Of a DNA stretch of 64,000 bases, positions 1 through 9,695 are shown piece by piece (positions within the stretch are counted from its first letter, which is position 1; every line of letters starts with the position of its first letter). The position numbers and the translations under genes were made by a program. The notes below the pieces were generated by a model. It did not search any database. It was not told where the DNA came from and saw nothing but the letters and a program-made list of their open reading frames with translations. The stretch covers positions 3,224,001 through 3,288,000 of the forward strand of contig NZ_CP145732.1 in the NCBI RefSeq assembly GCF_036884845.1, written 5' to 3'. Origin of the DNA: Pseudomonas sp. MAG733B. Its GTDB lineage: Bacteria; Pseudomonadota; Gammaproteobacteria; Pseudomonadales; Pseudomonadaceae.

Positions 1-163
1 TCCACTGCACCTGCTGAAAAGACGCATCGAACACCTCGGCCAGTGTCGGCAAACCCACGTTGGCGATACTGGTGCCGAGCGATGACAGCAGCATCGACAG
101 TGACAGGCTGAGCAGTGCCCATCTGACTGACAGCGCAGGTGTGACGGCTGTTGTGGATTGCAT
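1..163 (-). CDS. MFS transporter, N-terminal fragment (runs off the window)
   Basis: The reverse strand reads from an ATG at 163 off the left edge, giving 54 residues. After a short polar N-terminus comes a hydrophobic segment (ALLSLSLSMLLSSLGTSIAN) and then VGLPTLAEVFDASFQQVQW. This is the usual start of 14-TM drug:proton antiporters of the DHA2 (EmrB/QacA) type: TM1 followed by the conserved 'NVALP' region. It is divergent from the LysR-type regulator that begins at 297, an arrangement in which the regulator often controls the pump. Substrate cannot be told from this fragment. Confidence 0.75.
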   Translation of the reverse strand, partial: MQSTTAVTPALSVRWALLSLSLSMLLSSLGTSIANVGLPTLAEVFDASFQQVQW

Positions 164-296
164 GCGGACTCTCTTTTGTGGCCACTCCCGATTGGAGCTA
201 CCGCAAATCTACGCCCGGGCCTAACATGGCGGAAGGCGCACTGATTGCACTTAATACGTGCGTAAAACGCCACTTCACCCAAGCACGGTGCGATCC

Positions 297-1205
297 ATGT
301 CCGCTCCCGATTTCAACTTGTTGATTACCCTGGATGTATTGCTGACCGAAGGCAGCGTGGCGCGGGCCGCCAAGCGCTTGCGCCTCAGTCCGTCAGCGAT
401 GAGTCGGGCGCTGGCGCGTCTGCGCGAAACCATGGGCGATCCGCTGCTGGTCCGGGCCGGGCGCGGCCTGGTGCCGACGCCGCGAGCACTGGAGCTGCGT
501 GAGCGTGTCAGTCAACTGGTACAAGAAGCAGAGGCGGTGCTGCGCCCGGCCGAGCAACCCGACCTCATGCACCTGGAACGCACCTTCACCATGCGCACCA
601 GCGAAGGCTTCGTCGAAAACTTCGGTGCTGCGCTGATCGCCCTCGTCGCTGCACAGGCACCAGGCGTGCGCCTGCGTTTCGTGCACAAACCCGACAAGGA
701 CAGCACGTCACTGCGCGACGGTACGGTCGATCTGGAAACCGGTGTAGTCGGGAAGGCCGCCAGCCCGGAGCTGCGCACTCAAGGCTTGTTCCGCGACCGT
801 TTCATCGGCGTGGTGCGCCTGGGACATTCGCTGGGTGATGACGCGATCACGCCCGCGCGTTATGCGGCGGGCAGCCATATCAGTGTGTCACGACGGGGAT
901 TGGAAAAAGGGCCGATTGATGAGGCACTGGAGCCGCTCGGATTGAAGCGTCAGATCGCGACGATCGTCGGCGGTTTTTCGACGGCGCTGGCATTGGCTCG
1001 CGGCAGTGACCTGATCGCCAGCGTGCCCGAACGCCATACCGCCAATCTGCGCACCGGCATGCACAGCTTTGCGCTACCGCTGGACCTGCCGGAATTTACC
1101 GTGGCGATGCTCTGGCATCCGCGGCTGGATGCTGACCCGGTGCATCGCTGGTTGCGGGGCTGCTTGCGTGAAGTGTGCGGGCAAGCAGCAAACGGGGCGC
1201 TCTAG
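297..1205 (+). CDS. LysR-family transcriptional regulator
   Basis: This is a 302-residue protein of normal LysR length. Residues about 7-65 form the winged helix-turn-helix (GSVARAAKRLRLSPSAMSRA, then LRETMGDPLLVRAGRGLVPT), followed by a PBP2-like effector domain from about residue 90. The ATG at 297 is preferred over an in-frame GTG at 258 because the family normally begins a few residues before the helix-turn-helix. Neither start has a strong ribosome site. It is divergent from the MFS gene and probably regulates it. Its TAG stop shares the palindrome CTAG with the stop of the convergent gene at 1202. Confidence 0.85.
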   Translation: MSAPDFNLLITLDVLLTEGSVARAAKRLRLSPSAMSRALARLRETMGDPLLVRAGRGLVPTPRALELRERVSQLVQEAEAVLRPAEQPDLMHLERTFTMRTSEGFVENFGAALIALVAAQAPGVRLRFVHKPDKDSTSLRDGTVDLETGVVGKAASPELRTQGLFRDRFIGVVRLGHSLGDDAITPARYAAGSHISVSRRGLEKGPIDEALEPLGLKRQIATIVGGFSTALALARGSDLIASVPERHTANLRTGMHSFALPLDLPEFTVAMLWHPRLDADPVHRWLRGCLREVCGQAANGAL

Positions 1206-1471
1206 AAGGTGAACGAACGTGCCGAGCGTGGGGCGTTCTGGGCCATCTCGATTTCCAGCAAATGCTCGGCCAGCACATCATTCAAAAACCGGAACTGATC
1301 GTTGAGCCCGACCACTTCGTTGTTGAAGTGATGACCGGCTGACGGAATCAGCAACGCTTCGAATTTTTCGTCGAACATCAGGGTCAACACCTTACGAGAC
1401 TCGAATTGCTGCGAGTAGTAGTTGTTGCCGAATACCGGGAAGCTCACGGACAGGGTGACTTCAGTGATCAT
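1202..1471 (-). CDS. Hypothetical 89-residue protein coupled to a small membrane peptide
   Basis: I do not recognise a family. The protein is soluble and mixed alpha/beta in character, with no signal peptide or membrane segment. It starts at the ATG at 1469-1471, which overlaps the TGA of the upstream 30-residue peptide (ATGA overlap), and GAGGAG lies about nine bases upstream. Translational coupling of the two is therefore likely. It is convergent with the LysR gene, and the two stop codons overlap in CTAG. Confidence 0.6.
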   Translation of the reverse strand: MITEVTLSVSFPVFGNNYYSQQFESRKVLTLMFDEKFEALLIPSAGHHFNNEVVGLNDQFRFLNDVLAEHLLEIEMAQNAPRSARSFTF

Positions 1472-1560
1472 GACGTGCGCTCCTCGGACAGGAGGAACCA
1501 GGCAAATGCGCTCAACGTGAAGGCCGTCAGGGCCAGGCAGGTCAGGAGATGGATCAGCAT
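1468..1560 (-). CDS. Small single-pass membrane peptide (30 residues)
   Basis: The peptide begins at the ATG at 1558-1560, with GGAGGG seven bases upstream on the reverse strand. It is one hydrophobic helix (residues about 2-24, LLTCLALTAFTLSAFAWFLL) with a short charged tail SEERTS. Its stop overlaps the start of the next gene by ATGA. An in-frame extension upstream runs through REP sequence and is unlikely to be coding. Good ribosome site, membrane helix and tight coupling support a real gene. No family is recognised. Confidence 0.55.
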   Translation of the reverse strand: MLIHLLTCLALTAFTLSAFAWFLLSEERTS

Positions 1561-1696
1561 GGTTCGACCCTCCGCTACAGGGTTTCGTGTTGGGTTGAAA
1601 TTGATCCTACGCTGACGGTTTTGGAGCGGAAGGCATTCGTGGCGATGGTGAATATCGATGGGAGTGATGGTCGGGTTTTGTGCTGTTCTCACGGGC

Positions 1697-1775
1697 CTCA
1701 TCGCTCGCAAGCCAGCTCCCACAATGGACCGGGTTGGCCAATAACCTGTGGGAGCGGGCTTGCCCGCGATGGCGG
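1697..1775. repeat. REPIN (paired REP palindromes)
   Basis: Two inverted REP units, CATCGCTCGCAAGCC at the left and GGGCTTGCCCGCGATGG at the right, are separated by about 20 bases. The element lies upstream of the lipoprotein gene. Confidence 0.85.
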
Positions 1776-1886
1776 CATCAGGGACACCATCAATTTCCAG
1801 CAGGCAAGGACCGCCACCTATACTCAAATCAGGGCCTTTTGAGCGCCGGGCACTCGGTTCGGCGCAGACTTTTGGGAACCGCGATC

Positions 1887-2951
1887 TTGAACCTGCGTTC
1901 GCTGATCGTCGCCGTGCTCTTGGTGTTGGCGGGATGCGTCACGGCACCGCGCGCGCCGGTGGAAGTGCCGCAGGTGATGATATCGCCGAGCACCTGGCAG
2001 CAAGTCGATCGGGAAATTGTCTCAGCTTCGCAATCGGCCACCGAGCAGACCAAAATCTACGCCCGCGGCGCCATGGATTACTGGCGCACCCGGGTCTATC
2101 AATTGACCGAAGAGAACTTCATCCCATGGTTCAGCAGCTACTGGACCCAGGAATGGCTGTCGATGAAAGTCAGTTGGTACACCATCAGCGCCAAGGGCGA
2201 ACAGGACACCTCGGAAAAACGCCTGGCTGCTTATCTGCTGGAGCAATATCAGGAGAGGGTGCTGGCACCGGTGGCGGTTGAGATTGATCCGGACGCAATA
2301 CTCAGCCTGGCGGCCGCGTTCTACGTGGACATTCTCAAAGAAGAACTGCAGAAAATCTCGCAACGCCACGGCGTGCCGATGGCCCAGCTCAACGGCCGCA
2401 TCCAGAAAGTCCCGGCCATCGCCCTCGGACCACCCTCGGCGCGGAATGCTTCGCTGTACACGGTCGTCCACGCCGAGCCGCTGAACTCGTTACCGGCATA
2501 CGCCGCGTTGGTCGATAAAGTGCACAAGGCCGGTGGCGAGAAAGGCGTCGACTCCACCGACACCGCGATGGCTCCCGTGGCCAGGCGCGCCAGCCAACGC
2601 ATGGAAGCCGAAATGGCCCCGCGCGGGGCGGCCAGTGCGGTGGCAGCAGCAGCGGGCAAACTGGCCGGGGGATTGATTACCGTGGGGGTCGCGGGCATTC
2701 GTGCATTGATTCAGGCCGCTGATCGCCCGGACAGCGAGGCGTTGATCCGCAGCAGCCTGGGCAATACCTTCGACAAGGCCTGGACGAAGCTGGTGCAGAA
2801 CCCGACCAGCGGCGTGATGGCCGGTACGTTGTACATGGCGGCGCAGATCGAAGGCAGCCTGGCCGGTAGTGCGCAACCGCCGGTCGGCCAGGATGTCGGC
2901 AATGTCGAATGGAGCCCCAGTCAATCGACTAACCAGCAGATCAACCCATGA
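1887..2951 (+). CDS. Predicted lipoprotein of unknown function
   Basis: The 354-residue product starts at a TTG at 1887 with GGGAA upstream. The reading frame stays open further 5', but that part is REP sequence. A lipobox is clear: LRSLIVAVLLVLAGC with Cys at about residue 17, then TAPRAP. The mature part is largely helical. The last 100 residues hold a glycine/alanine-rich stretch (ASAVAAAAGKLAGGLITVGV, about residues 250-270) that may be a second membrane-associated segment. No catalytic motif or family is recognised. It is followed 14 bases later by the DUF1428 gene. Confidence 0.7.
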   Translation: MNLRSLIVAVLLVLAGCVTAPRAPVEVPQVMISPSTWQQVDREIVSASQSATEQTKIYARGAMDYWRTRVYQLTEENFIPWFSSYWTQEWLSMKVSWYTISAKGEQDTSEKRLAAYLLEQYQERVLAPVAVEIDPDAILSLAAAFYVDILKEELQKISQRHGVPMAQLNGRIQKVPAIALGPPSARNASLYTVVHAEPLNSLPAYAALVDKVHKAGGEKGVDSTDTAMAPVARRASQRMEAEMAPRGAASAVAAAAGKLAGGLITVGVAGIRALIQAADRPDSEALIRSSLGNTFDKAWTKLVQNPTSGVMAGTLYMAAQIEGSLAGSAQPPVGQDVGNVEWSPSQSTNQQINP

Positions 2952-2965
2952 AAAGGAGAACACTC

Positions 2966-3319
2966 ATGTCTTATGTCGATGGCTTTGTTGCTGCTGTACC
3001 CACCGCCAACCGCGAAAAGTTCAAGAAGCACGCCGAGATGGCCGCTGCCATTTTCATCGAGAACGGCGCGCTCAGCCTCGCCGAGTGCTGGGGCGACGAT
3101 GTCCCCGACGGCAAGGTGACCTCGCTGCCCATGGCGGTGAAACTCAAAGAGGACGAAACCGTGGTGTTTTCCTGGATTGTCTGGCCGGACAAGCCTACCC
3201 GTGATGCCGGGATGGCGAAGTTGATGACCGATCCGAGGGTCCAGCCAGACGTCAATCCAATGCCGTTCGATGGTCAAAGGATGATTTTCGGCGGTTTTGA
3301 AATGATCGTGAAAGCTTGA
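2966..3319 (+). CDS. DUF1428 family protein (YbaA-like)
   Basis: This 117-residue protein begins MSYVDGFVAAVPTANREKF and carries the family's YVDGFV start, the central 'AECWGDDVPDGKVTSLPMAV' region and the C-terminal 'MPFDGQRMIFGGFE'. The ATG at 2966 has AGGAG six bases upstream, so it is chosen over the ATG at 2948. The fold is a dimeric alpha/beta barrel, and no reaction is established for the family. It follows the lipoprotein gene closely and may be co-transcribed with it. Confidence 0.9.
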   Translation: MSYVDGFVAAVPTANREKFKKHAEMAAAIFIENGALSLAECWGDDVPDGKVTSLPMAVKLKEDETVVFSWIVWPDKPTRDAGMAKLMTDPRVQPDVNPMPFDGQRMIFGGFEMIVKA

Positions 3320-3334
3320 ACCGAAATCGCAGGA

Positions 3335-3529
3335 TCACTCCGCCGCCGGGGTGATTCTGCAACTCTTGCGGTCGCGGATTTCGTTATCCGTCGGCCGCTC
3401 GCGGATGAACTCGAAACGCGGTTCGCCTTCGCTGTAATGCACCAGCCAACCCCATTCCAGCTCGAACTCGTCCTGCCCGGGCTTGGGCGGGGCGGCCCAC
3501 CACGGCTCTTTGCTGAGGATCTGGCGCAT
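3335..3529 (-). CDS. Small hypothetical protein (64 residues)
   Basis: The product is MRQILSKEPWWAAPPKP... and ends near ITPAAE. It is tryptophan- and glutamate-rich (ELEWGWLVHYSEGEPRFEFI) with no membrane segment. The start at 3529 is chosen because GGAGGT lies four bases upstream. It is convergent with the DUF1428 gene and divergent from thpR. No function is recognised, but the strong ribosome site makes a real gene likely. Confidence 0.6.
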   Translation of the reverse strand: MRQILSKEPWWAAPPKPGQDEFELEWGWLVHYSEGEPRFEFIRERPTDNEIRDRKSCRITPAAE

Positions 3530-3637
3530 GGTCACCTCCGGTTGATTGGTTTGCTTGAACTATAACGCGCATGCCGCAAGGCGCCAGAAACGCCTTGTCG
3601 GTTGTAGACTCAAGTGATCCGGCAAGAGATCCCCCGC

Positions 3638-4177
3638 ATGACTGACGAATCCCGTGAACCGTTCAAACGACTGTTCTTCGCCCTGGACTGCGCCCCGGCG
3701 CAACGCAAGGCCATCGCCCAATGGCGCAGCGCGTTGCAGCTGAGGAGTGGGCGCCCGGTGCCGGCGGAGAATTTTCACCTGACCCTGAAGTTTCTGGGGT
3801 CGGTCGCCATAGCGCAGATTGCTGATATCTGTGATGCGGCTGCGTCTGTGCGCACATCGGGCGAACGTTTGACCGTGTTGCTCGATCGATTGGATGTCTG
3901 GCGCAGGGCCGGGGCGTTGGTCCTGGCGCCGGAGCAGGCACCACCAGCGTTATTGCGGCTGGTGTATGACCTGGAACAGGTGTTGTTGCCGTTTGCACTG
4001 GAGGATGCGCCACGGGAGTTTCGACCGCACCTGACGCTGGCCCGCGACTATCGCGCGCCGGTCCCGGAATCCGCCATGCCGCCGGAATTTTTCCTGCGCG
4101 CCGATCGCTTCATCCTGTTCGAATCGCACAAGGGCCGTTATCGGGCGCTGGCCGAATGGCCGCTGGGCAACGGATAA
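3638..4177 (+). CDS. thpR: RNA 2',3'-cyclic phosphodiesterase (2'-5' RNA ligase family)
   Basis: This 179-residue 2H phosphoesterase opens 2',3'-cyclic phosphate ends of RNA, and the family was first described as a 2'-5' RNA ligase. Both catalytic H-x-T-x motifs are present: HLTLKFLG at about residues 44-51 and HLTLARD at about residues 134-140. The N-terminal KRLFFALDC is the family's first strand. Length matches the family. The start at 3638 is the one that places this strand at residue 10. Confidence 0.92.
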   Translation: MTDESREPFKRLFFALDCAPAQRKAIAQWRSALQLRSGRPVPAENFHLTLKFLGSVAIAQIADICDAAASVRTSGERLTVLLDRLDVWRRAGALVLAPEQAPPALLRLVYDLEQVLLPFALEDAPREFRPHLTLARDYRAPVPESAMPPEFFLRADRFILFESHKGRYRALAEWPLGNG

Positions 4178-4186
4178 AAGCCCAAA

Positions 4187-4210
4187 CAAAAAAAGGCGCC
4201 CGAGGGCGCC
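4187..4210 (-). terminator. Hairpin terminator, reverse orientation
   Basis: GGCGCC (4195-4200) and GGCGCC (4205-4210) form a stem with a 4-base loop. On the reverse strand it is followed by a run of T (seven A on the plus strand at 4188-4194). It would end transcription of the pot operon and may also stop thpR. Confidence 0.65.
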
Positions 4211-4298
4211 AAACTTCACCTTAACCGAGGAGCCAGGTGAGTGATGCAGCGGTGGTAAGGCGCTGCATGATTGGAAATCTTGAGTCTTGCACTATCTC

Positions 4299-4390
4299 CT
4301 GTGGGAGCGGGCTTGCTCGCGAAGGCGGTGGGTCAGACGACATCAATGTTGACTGTGCCGCCGCCTTCGCGAGCAAGCCCGCTCCCACAT
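4299..4390. repeat. REPIN (paired REP palindromes)
   Basis: GTGGGAGCGGGCTTGCTCGC and its inverted partner CGAGCAAGCCCGCTCCCAC flank about 45 bases. The element sits between the pot operon's last gene and its terminator. Confidence 0.9.
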
Positions 4391-4406
4391 GGGATCTATG
4401 TGTTGA

Positions 4407-5525
<1,119 letters not shown>

Positions 5526-5559
5526 TTATTCAAATACGCAAAACAGTGAACACAAAACC

Positions 5560-5652
5560 TGTGGCGAGCGAGCTTGCTCGCGCTGGACTGCGTAGCAGTC
5601 CCTTCTTTTGGGGCCGCTCCGCGACCCAGCGGGAGCAAGCTCCCTCGCCACA
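5560..5652. repeat. REPIN, 'GGCGAGNGAGCTTGCTC' type
   Basis: GTGGCGAGCGAGCTTGCTCG at the left pairs with GGGAGCAAGCTCCCTCGCCA at the right. A central arm contains TGCGTAGCAGTCC. It lies between potI and potF. Confidence 0.85.
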
Positions 5653-5671
5653 GTTAACTGAGCAACGACGA

Positions 5672-6556
5672 CTAGGCCGTCGCTTCTACCATTTGCTTTT
5701 TAGGTTGTTGCCACGATTCGCTGGCGGTCTGGTCCATCGCTTCCTGGATCGCGCGTTTACGGCTGGCTTCGGCGCGGCGGCTGAAGTACCAGACCATGAA
5801 GGTCACGATCGATACGGCCAACAGGATCAGGCTGGCCACGGCGTTGATCTCGGGCTTCACGCCCAGACGTACCGCCGAGAACACTTCCATCGGCAAGGTC
5901 GTGGAGCCTGGGCCCGACACGAAGCTCGCCAACACCAGGTCATCCAGCGACAGGGCAAACGACATCATGCCGCCCGCTGCCAGTGACGGCGCGATCATTG
6001 GAATGGTGATCAGGAAAAACACCTTGAAGGGCTTCGCACCGAGGTCCATGGCCGCTTCTTCGATGGACAGGTCCAGCTCGCGAAGGCGGGCGGAGACTAC
6101 CACTGCGACGTAAGCGGCACAAAACGTGGTGTGGGCGATCCAGATCGTGACGATGCCACGCTCCATCGGCCAGCCGATCAGCTGCGCCATGGCCACGAAC
6201 AGCAGCAACAGCGACAGCCCAGTGATCACCTCAGGCATTACCAACGGCGCGGTCACCAGGCCACCGAACAGCGTGCGACCCTTGAAACGGGTGACGCGGG
6301 TCAGGACGAACGCGGCTAACGTCCCTAGTGCGACTGCTGCAATCGCCGTGTAGCAGGCGATTTCCAGCGAGCGCACCACCGAACCCATCAGCTGCGAGTT
6401 GTCGAGCAGGCCGGCGTACCACTTGAACGACCAGCCACCCCACACCGTTACCAGCTTCGAGGCGTTGAACGAGTAGATCACCAGAATCAGCATCGGCAGG
6501 TAGATGAACGACAGGCCGAAAATCAGCATGAACTTTGAAAATCCGAAGCGTTTCAT
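5672..6556 (-). CDS. potI: Polyamine ABC transporter permease PotI
   Basis: This 294-residue inner-membrane permease is one of two forming the channel of a putrescine importer. It has six predicted membrane segments and the cytoplasmic EAA loop (EEAAMDLGAKPFKVFFLIT, about residues 165-185) that contacts the ATPase. It begins MKRFGFSKFMLIFGLSFIYL, the usual PotI start. Its start overlaps the stop of potH by four bases. The C-terminus is extended and charged (SRRAEASRKRAIQEAMD). Confidence 0.92.
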   Translation of the reverse strand: MKRFGFSKFMLIFGLSFIYLPMLILVIYSFNASKLVTVWGGWSFKWYAGLLDNSQLMGSVVRSLEIACYTAIAAVALGTLAAFVLTRVTRFKGRTLFGGLVTAPLVMPEVITGLSLLLLFVAMAQLIGWPMERGIVTIWIAHTTFCAAYVAVVVSARLRELDLSIEEAAMDLGAKPFKVFFLITIPMIAPSLAAGGMMSFALSLDDLVLASFVSGPGSTTLPMEVFSAVRLGVKPEINAVASLILLAVSIVTFMVWYFSRRAEASRKRAIQEAMDQTASESWQQPKKQMVEATA

Positions 6557-7467
6557 CCCCGTGCCTCCATCTCTTTGGCCTGGCTGCGGTTGAACAGCAG
6601 AATCGGCACAATCAGGATCAACAGCATCACCACCGCCAGGGCGGATGCCACCGGCCAGTCGCGGTTATTGAAGAACTCTTGCCACAGCACGCGACCGATC
6701 ATCAGGGTCTCCGGGCCGCCCAGCAATTCCGGAATCACGAACTCACCCACCACCGGAATGAACACCAGCATGCAGCCGGCGATGATGCCGTTCTTGGCCA
6801 GCGGCACGGTGATTTTCCAGAAGCTGTTGAAGGTGCTCGAACCCAGGTCCGACGCGGCTTCCAGCAGGCTCTGATCGTGCTTAACAAGGTTGGCGTAGAG
6901 CGGCAGGATCATGAACGGCAGATAGGCATACACCACACCGATATACACGGCCGTGTTGGTGTTGAGGATCTCGATCGGGTGCGAAGTCAGGCCGGTCCAC
7001 ATCAGGAAACCGTTGAGCAAACCGTTGTTGCTGAGGATGCCCATCCACGCATAAACGCGAATCAGGATCGCGGTCCAGGTCGGCATCATGATCAGCAGCA
7101 TCAGGACGTTTTGCGCTTCCTTGCTCGCCTTGGTAATGGCGTAGGCCATCGGGAAACCGACCACCAGGCATGCCAGCGTGCTGAACAACGCAACCTTCAA
7201 CGAACCAAGATAAGCCGAGAGATACAGCTCATCTTCGCCCAACAACGTGTAGTTGCCGATGTTGAGCAGCAGATTGAATTTCTGCTCGGCGAAAGTGTAA
7301 ATCTCCGAGTAGGGCGGAATGGCCAGCGCGGCTTCCGAAAAGCTGATCTTCATCACCAGGAAGAACGGCAGCATGAAGAACAGGCACAGCCATATGAACG
7401 GAATGCCGATGACCAGGTTTCGCCCACTGGGCACCAGGCGCAGGAATTGCTGATTGAAGGTTCTCAT
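6553..7467 (-). CDS. potH: Polyamine ABC transporter permease PotH
   Basis: This 304-residue permease is the partner of PotI. The N-terminus RLVPSGRNLVIGIPFIWLCL enters TM1. The EAA loop is 'LLEAASDLGSSTFNSFWKIT' at about residues 202-221. Its start overlaps the potG stop by four bases and its own stop overlaps the potI start, so the three genes are translationally coupled. PotH and PotI sequences separate this importer from the PotBC (spermidine) type. Confidence 0.92.
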   Translation of the reverse strand: MRTFNQQFLRLVPSGRNLVIGIPFIWLCLFFMLPFFLVMKISFSEAALAIPPYSEIYTFAEQKFNLLLNIGNYTLLGEDELYLSAYLGSLKVALFSTLACLVVGFPMAYAITKASKEAQNVLMLLIMMPTWTAILIRVYAWMGILSNNGLLNGFLMWTGLTSHPIEILNTNTAVYIGVVYAYLPFMILPLYANLVKHDQSLLEAASDLGSSTFNSFWKITVPLAKNGIIAGCMLVFIPVVGEFVIPELLGGPETLMIGRVLWQEFFNNRDWPVASALAVVMLLILIVPILLFNRSQAKEMEARG

Positions 7468-8606
7468 GCGCGCAGTACCACGCCGCTGTCATCTTCCCAC
7501 CACACGTAGACCTGATCGTCCCAGGTCGGACGCGCGCCACGACGTTCGGCGTTGGCCATGAACGACTGCACGACTTTGCCGCCAGGCAGTTCGACATAGA
7601 ACACCGAATGGCCGCCGAGGTAAGCGATGTCATGCACCTTGCCGCTGGACCAGTTGTAGCGGGCATCCGGCTTGGTGGTGCTGACCAGCAGTTTTTCCGG
7701 GCGGATCGCGTAGGTGATCGACTTGTCCTGCACCGAAGTGCTGACACCGTGACCGACGTAGATCTTCTGTTCCAGGTCCGGGCTGTGGATGATCGCGTGA
7801 CCTTCCAAGTCTTCCACCACGGTGCCGTCGAAGGCGTTCACGTTGCCGATGAATTCGCAGACCATGCGGCTGACCGGTGCTTCATAGATGTCGACCGGGC
7901 TGCCGATCTGGGCGATCCAGCCCAGGTGCATGATCGCGATGCGCTCCGCCATGGTCATGGCCTCTTCCTGGTCGTGGGTCACCATGACGCAGGTTACGCC
8001 GACGCGCTCGATGATCTCGACCAGCTCCAGTTGCATTTGCGAGCGCAGTTTTTTATCCAGCGCACCCATCGGTTCATCGAGCAACAGCAGCTTCGGCCGC
8101 TTGGCCAGGGAGCGGGCCAACGCCACACGCTGACGCTGACCACCGGACAACTGGTGGGGTTTGCGCTTGGCGTATTGGGTCATGTGCACAAGACGCAGCA
8201 TCTCTTCGACGCGGGCGTCGATTTCGCTGTTGGACAAACGATCCTGCTTGAGGCCGAAGGCGATGTTCTGTGCCACGGTCATGTGCGGGAACAAGGCGTA
8301 CGACTGGAACATCATGTTGATCGGACGTTCGTACGGCGGCATGTCGGTGATGTCGACACCGTCGAGCAGGATCCGGCCTTCGGTCGGGCGTTCGAAGCCG
8401 GCGAGCATGCGCAGCAGCGTCGATTTACCGGAACCGGAACCACCGAGCAGGGCAAAGATTTCGCCCTGATGGATTTCCAGGGACACATCGTCCACAGCGG
8501 TGGTTTCGTCGAATTTCTTGGTGACGCGGTCGACTTTCACCAACACCTTTTTCGGTGCCTGGTGACCTTCAAGAGCCTTCCTGTAGATGCTGGAGGCGTT
8601 TGCCAT
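7464..8606 (-). CDS. potG: Polyamine ABC transporter ATP-binding protein PotG
   Basis: This 380-residue ATPase powers the putrescine importer. Walker A is GGSGSGKST (residues 55-63), the signature LSGGQRQR starts at residue 153, and Walker B LLLLDEP is at residues 173-179. A C-terminal TOBE-like regulatory domain follows from about residue 290. It is the first gene of the pot operon, with a REPIN between it and puuD upstream, so it may have its own promoter in 8607-8684. Confidence 0.93.
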   Translation of the reverse strand: MANASSIYRKALEGHQAPKKVLVKVDRVTKKFDETTAVDDVSLEIHQGEIFALLGGSGSGKSTLLRMLAGFERPTEGRILLDGVDITDMPPYERPINMMFQSYALFPHMTVAQNIAFGLKQDRLSNSEIDARVEEMLRLVHMTQYAKRKPHQLSGGQRQRVALARSLAKRPKLLLLDEPMGALDKKLRSQMQLELVEIIERVGVTCVMVTHDQEEAMTMAERIAIMHLGWIAQIGSPVDIYEAPVSRMVCEFIGNVNAFDGTVVEDLEGHAIIHSPDLEQKIYVGHGVSTSVQDKSITYAIRPEKLLVSTTKPDARYNWSSGKVHDIAYLGGHSVFYVELPGGKVVQSFMANAERRGARPTWDDQVYVWWEDDSGVVLRA

Positions 8607-8683
8607 GTGAAACTCCCAACAGGTTTCAGTCGTCGGGCCAACGCGGCCTAACTTAATAGTTGATTACAAACCCGGTATGGCTC

Positions 8684-8777
8684 TTGTGGGAGCAAAGCTT
8701 GCTCGCGATGGCGTCAAATCAATCAACATTGATGTCGTCTGATACACCGCCATCGCGAGCAAGCTTTGCTCCTACAG
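8684..8777. repeat. REPIN (paired REP palindromes)
   Basis: GTGGGAGCAAAGCTTGCTCG and its inverted copy CGAGCAAGCTTTGCTCCTAC form the pair. The rest of the 8607-8933 gap shows only a weak GC hairpin (8866-8893), with no gene. Confidence 0.9.
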
Positions 8778-8933
8778 GGTTATCCATACATTTCAGGTTT
8801 ATTCGGCGCCGCCATCCTGGCTGCCTGGTAGTACTTGTTGTTATTGCAGTGTGTTGTTGTCGTGAACGGCGGGCGCGCAAAGACACGCCCGTCTTGTTCA
8901 CGGGGGCAGTAAATCGAGTGCTAGTGGTTTGAG

Positions 8934-9695
8934 TCAGCGCAAATTACGCAACGCCGCCCGTTGCCGGCACGCTTCGCCGAACGCCTGGAAAATCCCCAGG
9001 TAAGGAGGGTTGTCCAGCACTTGCCATTCCGGGTGCCATTGCACGCCGAGGGCGAAGGCTTTGCTGTGTTCGACCGAGATCGCTTCGATCAAGCCATCGG
9101 GTGCGACGGCTTCGGCACGCAGGCCCGGAGCGAGGCGGTCGATGCCCTGGCTGTGAATCGAGTTGACCTGGAACACCGCAGGCAGATCCAGCGCTTCGAA
9201 CATACCGCCGGGTTGCACATTCACCGCATGGGCCGGGGCGTATTGCACCGCCAGGTCCGGATGATTGGCTTCGCGATGATCAAGGAAGCCGGGGAGCTCA
9301 TGGACTTTCTGATGCAGGCTGCCACCGAACGCCACGTTCATCTCCTGAAAGCCGCGGCAGATGCCAAGCACCGGCACGCCAGCGGCAATCGCCGCGCGAA
9401 TCAGGGGAAGGGTGGTGCGATCCCGCTGGGGATCATGTTCTGTGCCGGGGGCGCTGTCGGGGCCTTGATAGTGGAAGGGTTCCACGTTCGATGGCGAGCC
9501 GGTCAGCAACAGACCGTCGAGCTGCGGCAGCAGGTCCTCGATTTCGGTCAGTTCAGCCAGGGAAGGAATGACGACGGGCAGCCCCAGCGCCGCAACGCTG
9601 ACAGCACGCAAGTACTTGTCGCCGCTGACATGGTAGGGGTGCAGGCCAATCTGTTTGACGCATGCAGTAACGCCGATCAATGGCTTGAATGCCAT
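8934..9695 (-). CDS. puuD: Gamma-glutamyl-gamma-aminobutyrate hydrolase
   Basis: This 253-residue class I glutamine-amidotransferase-like hydrolase releases GABA and glutamate, the last step of the Puu putrescine pathway. The nucleophile is Cys113 in GICRGFQEMN, and the catalytic His221/Glu223 lie in QWHPEWQ. The start MAFKPLIGVTA at 9695 has GAGGTG seven bases upstream, so it is preferred over a GTG nine bases earlier. It is divergent from puuA and upstream of the pot operon on the same strand. Confidence 0.92.
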   Translation of the reverse strand: MAFKPLIGVTACVKQIGLHPYHVSGDKYLRAVSVAALGLPVVIPSLAELTEIEDLLPQLDGLLLTGSPSNVEPFHYQGPDSAPGTEHDPQRDRTTLPLIRAAIAAGVPVLGICRGFQEMNVAFGGSLHQKVHELPGFLDHREANHPDLAVQYAPAHAVNVQPGGMFEALDLPAVFQVNSIHSQGIDRLAPGLRAEAVAPDGLIEAISVEHSKAFALGVQWHPEWQVLDNPPYLGIFQAFGEACRQRAALRNLR

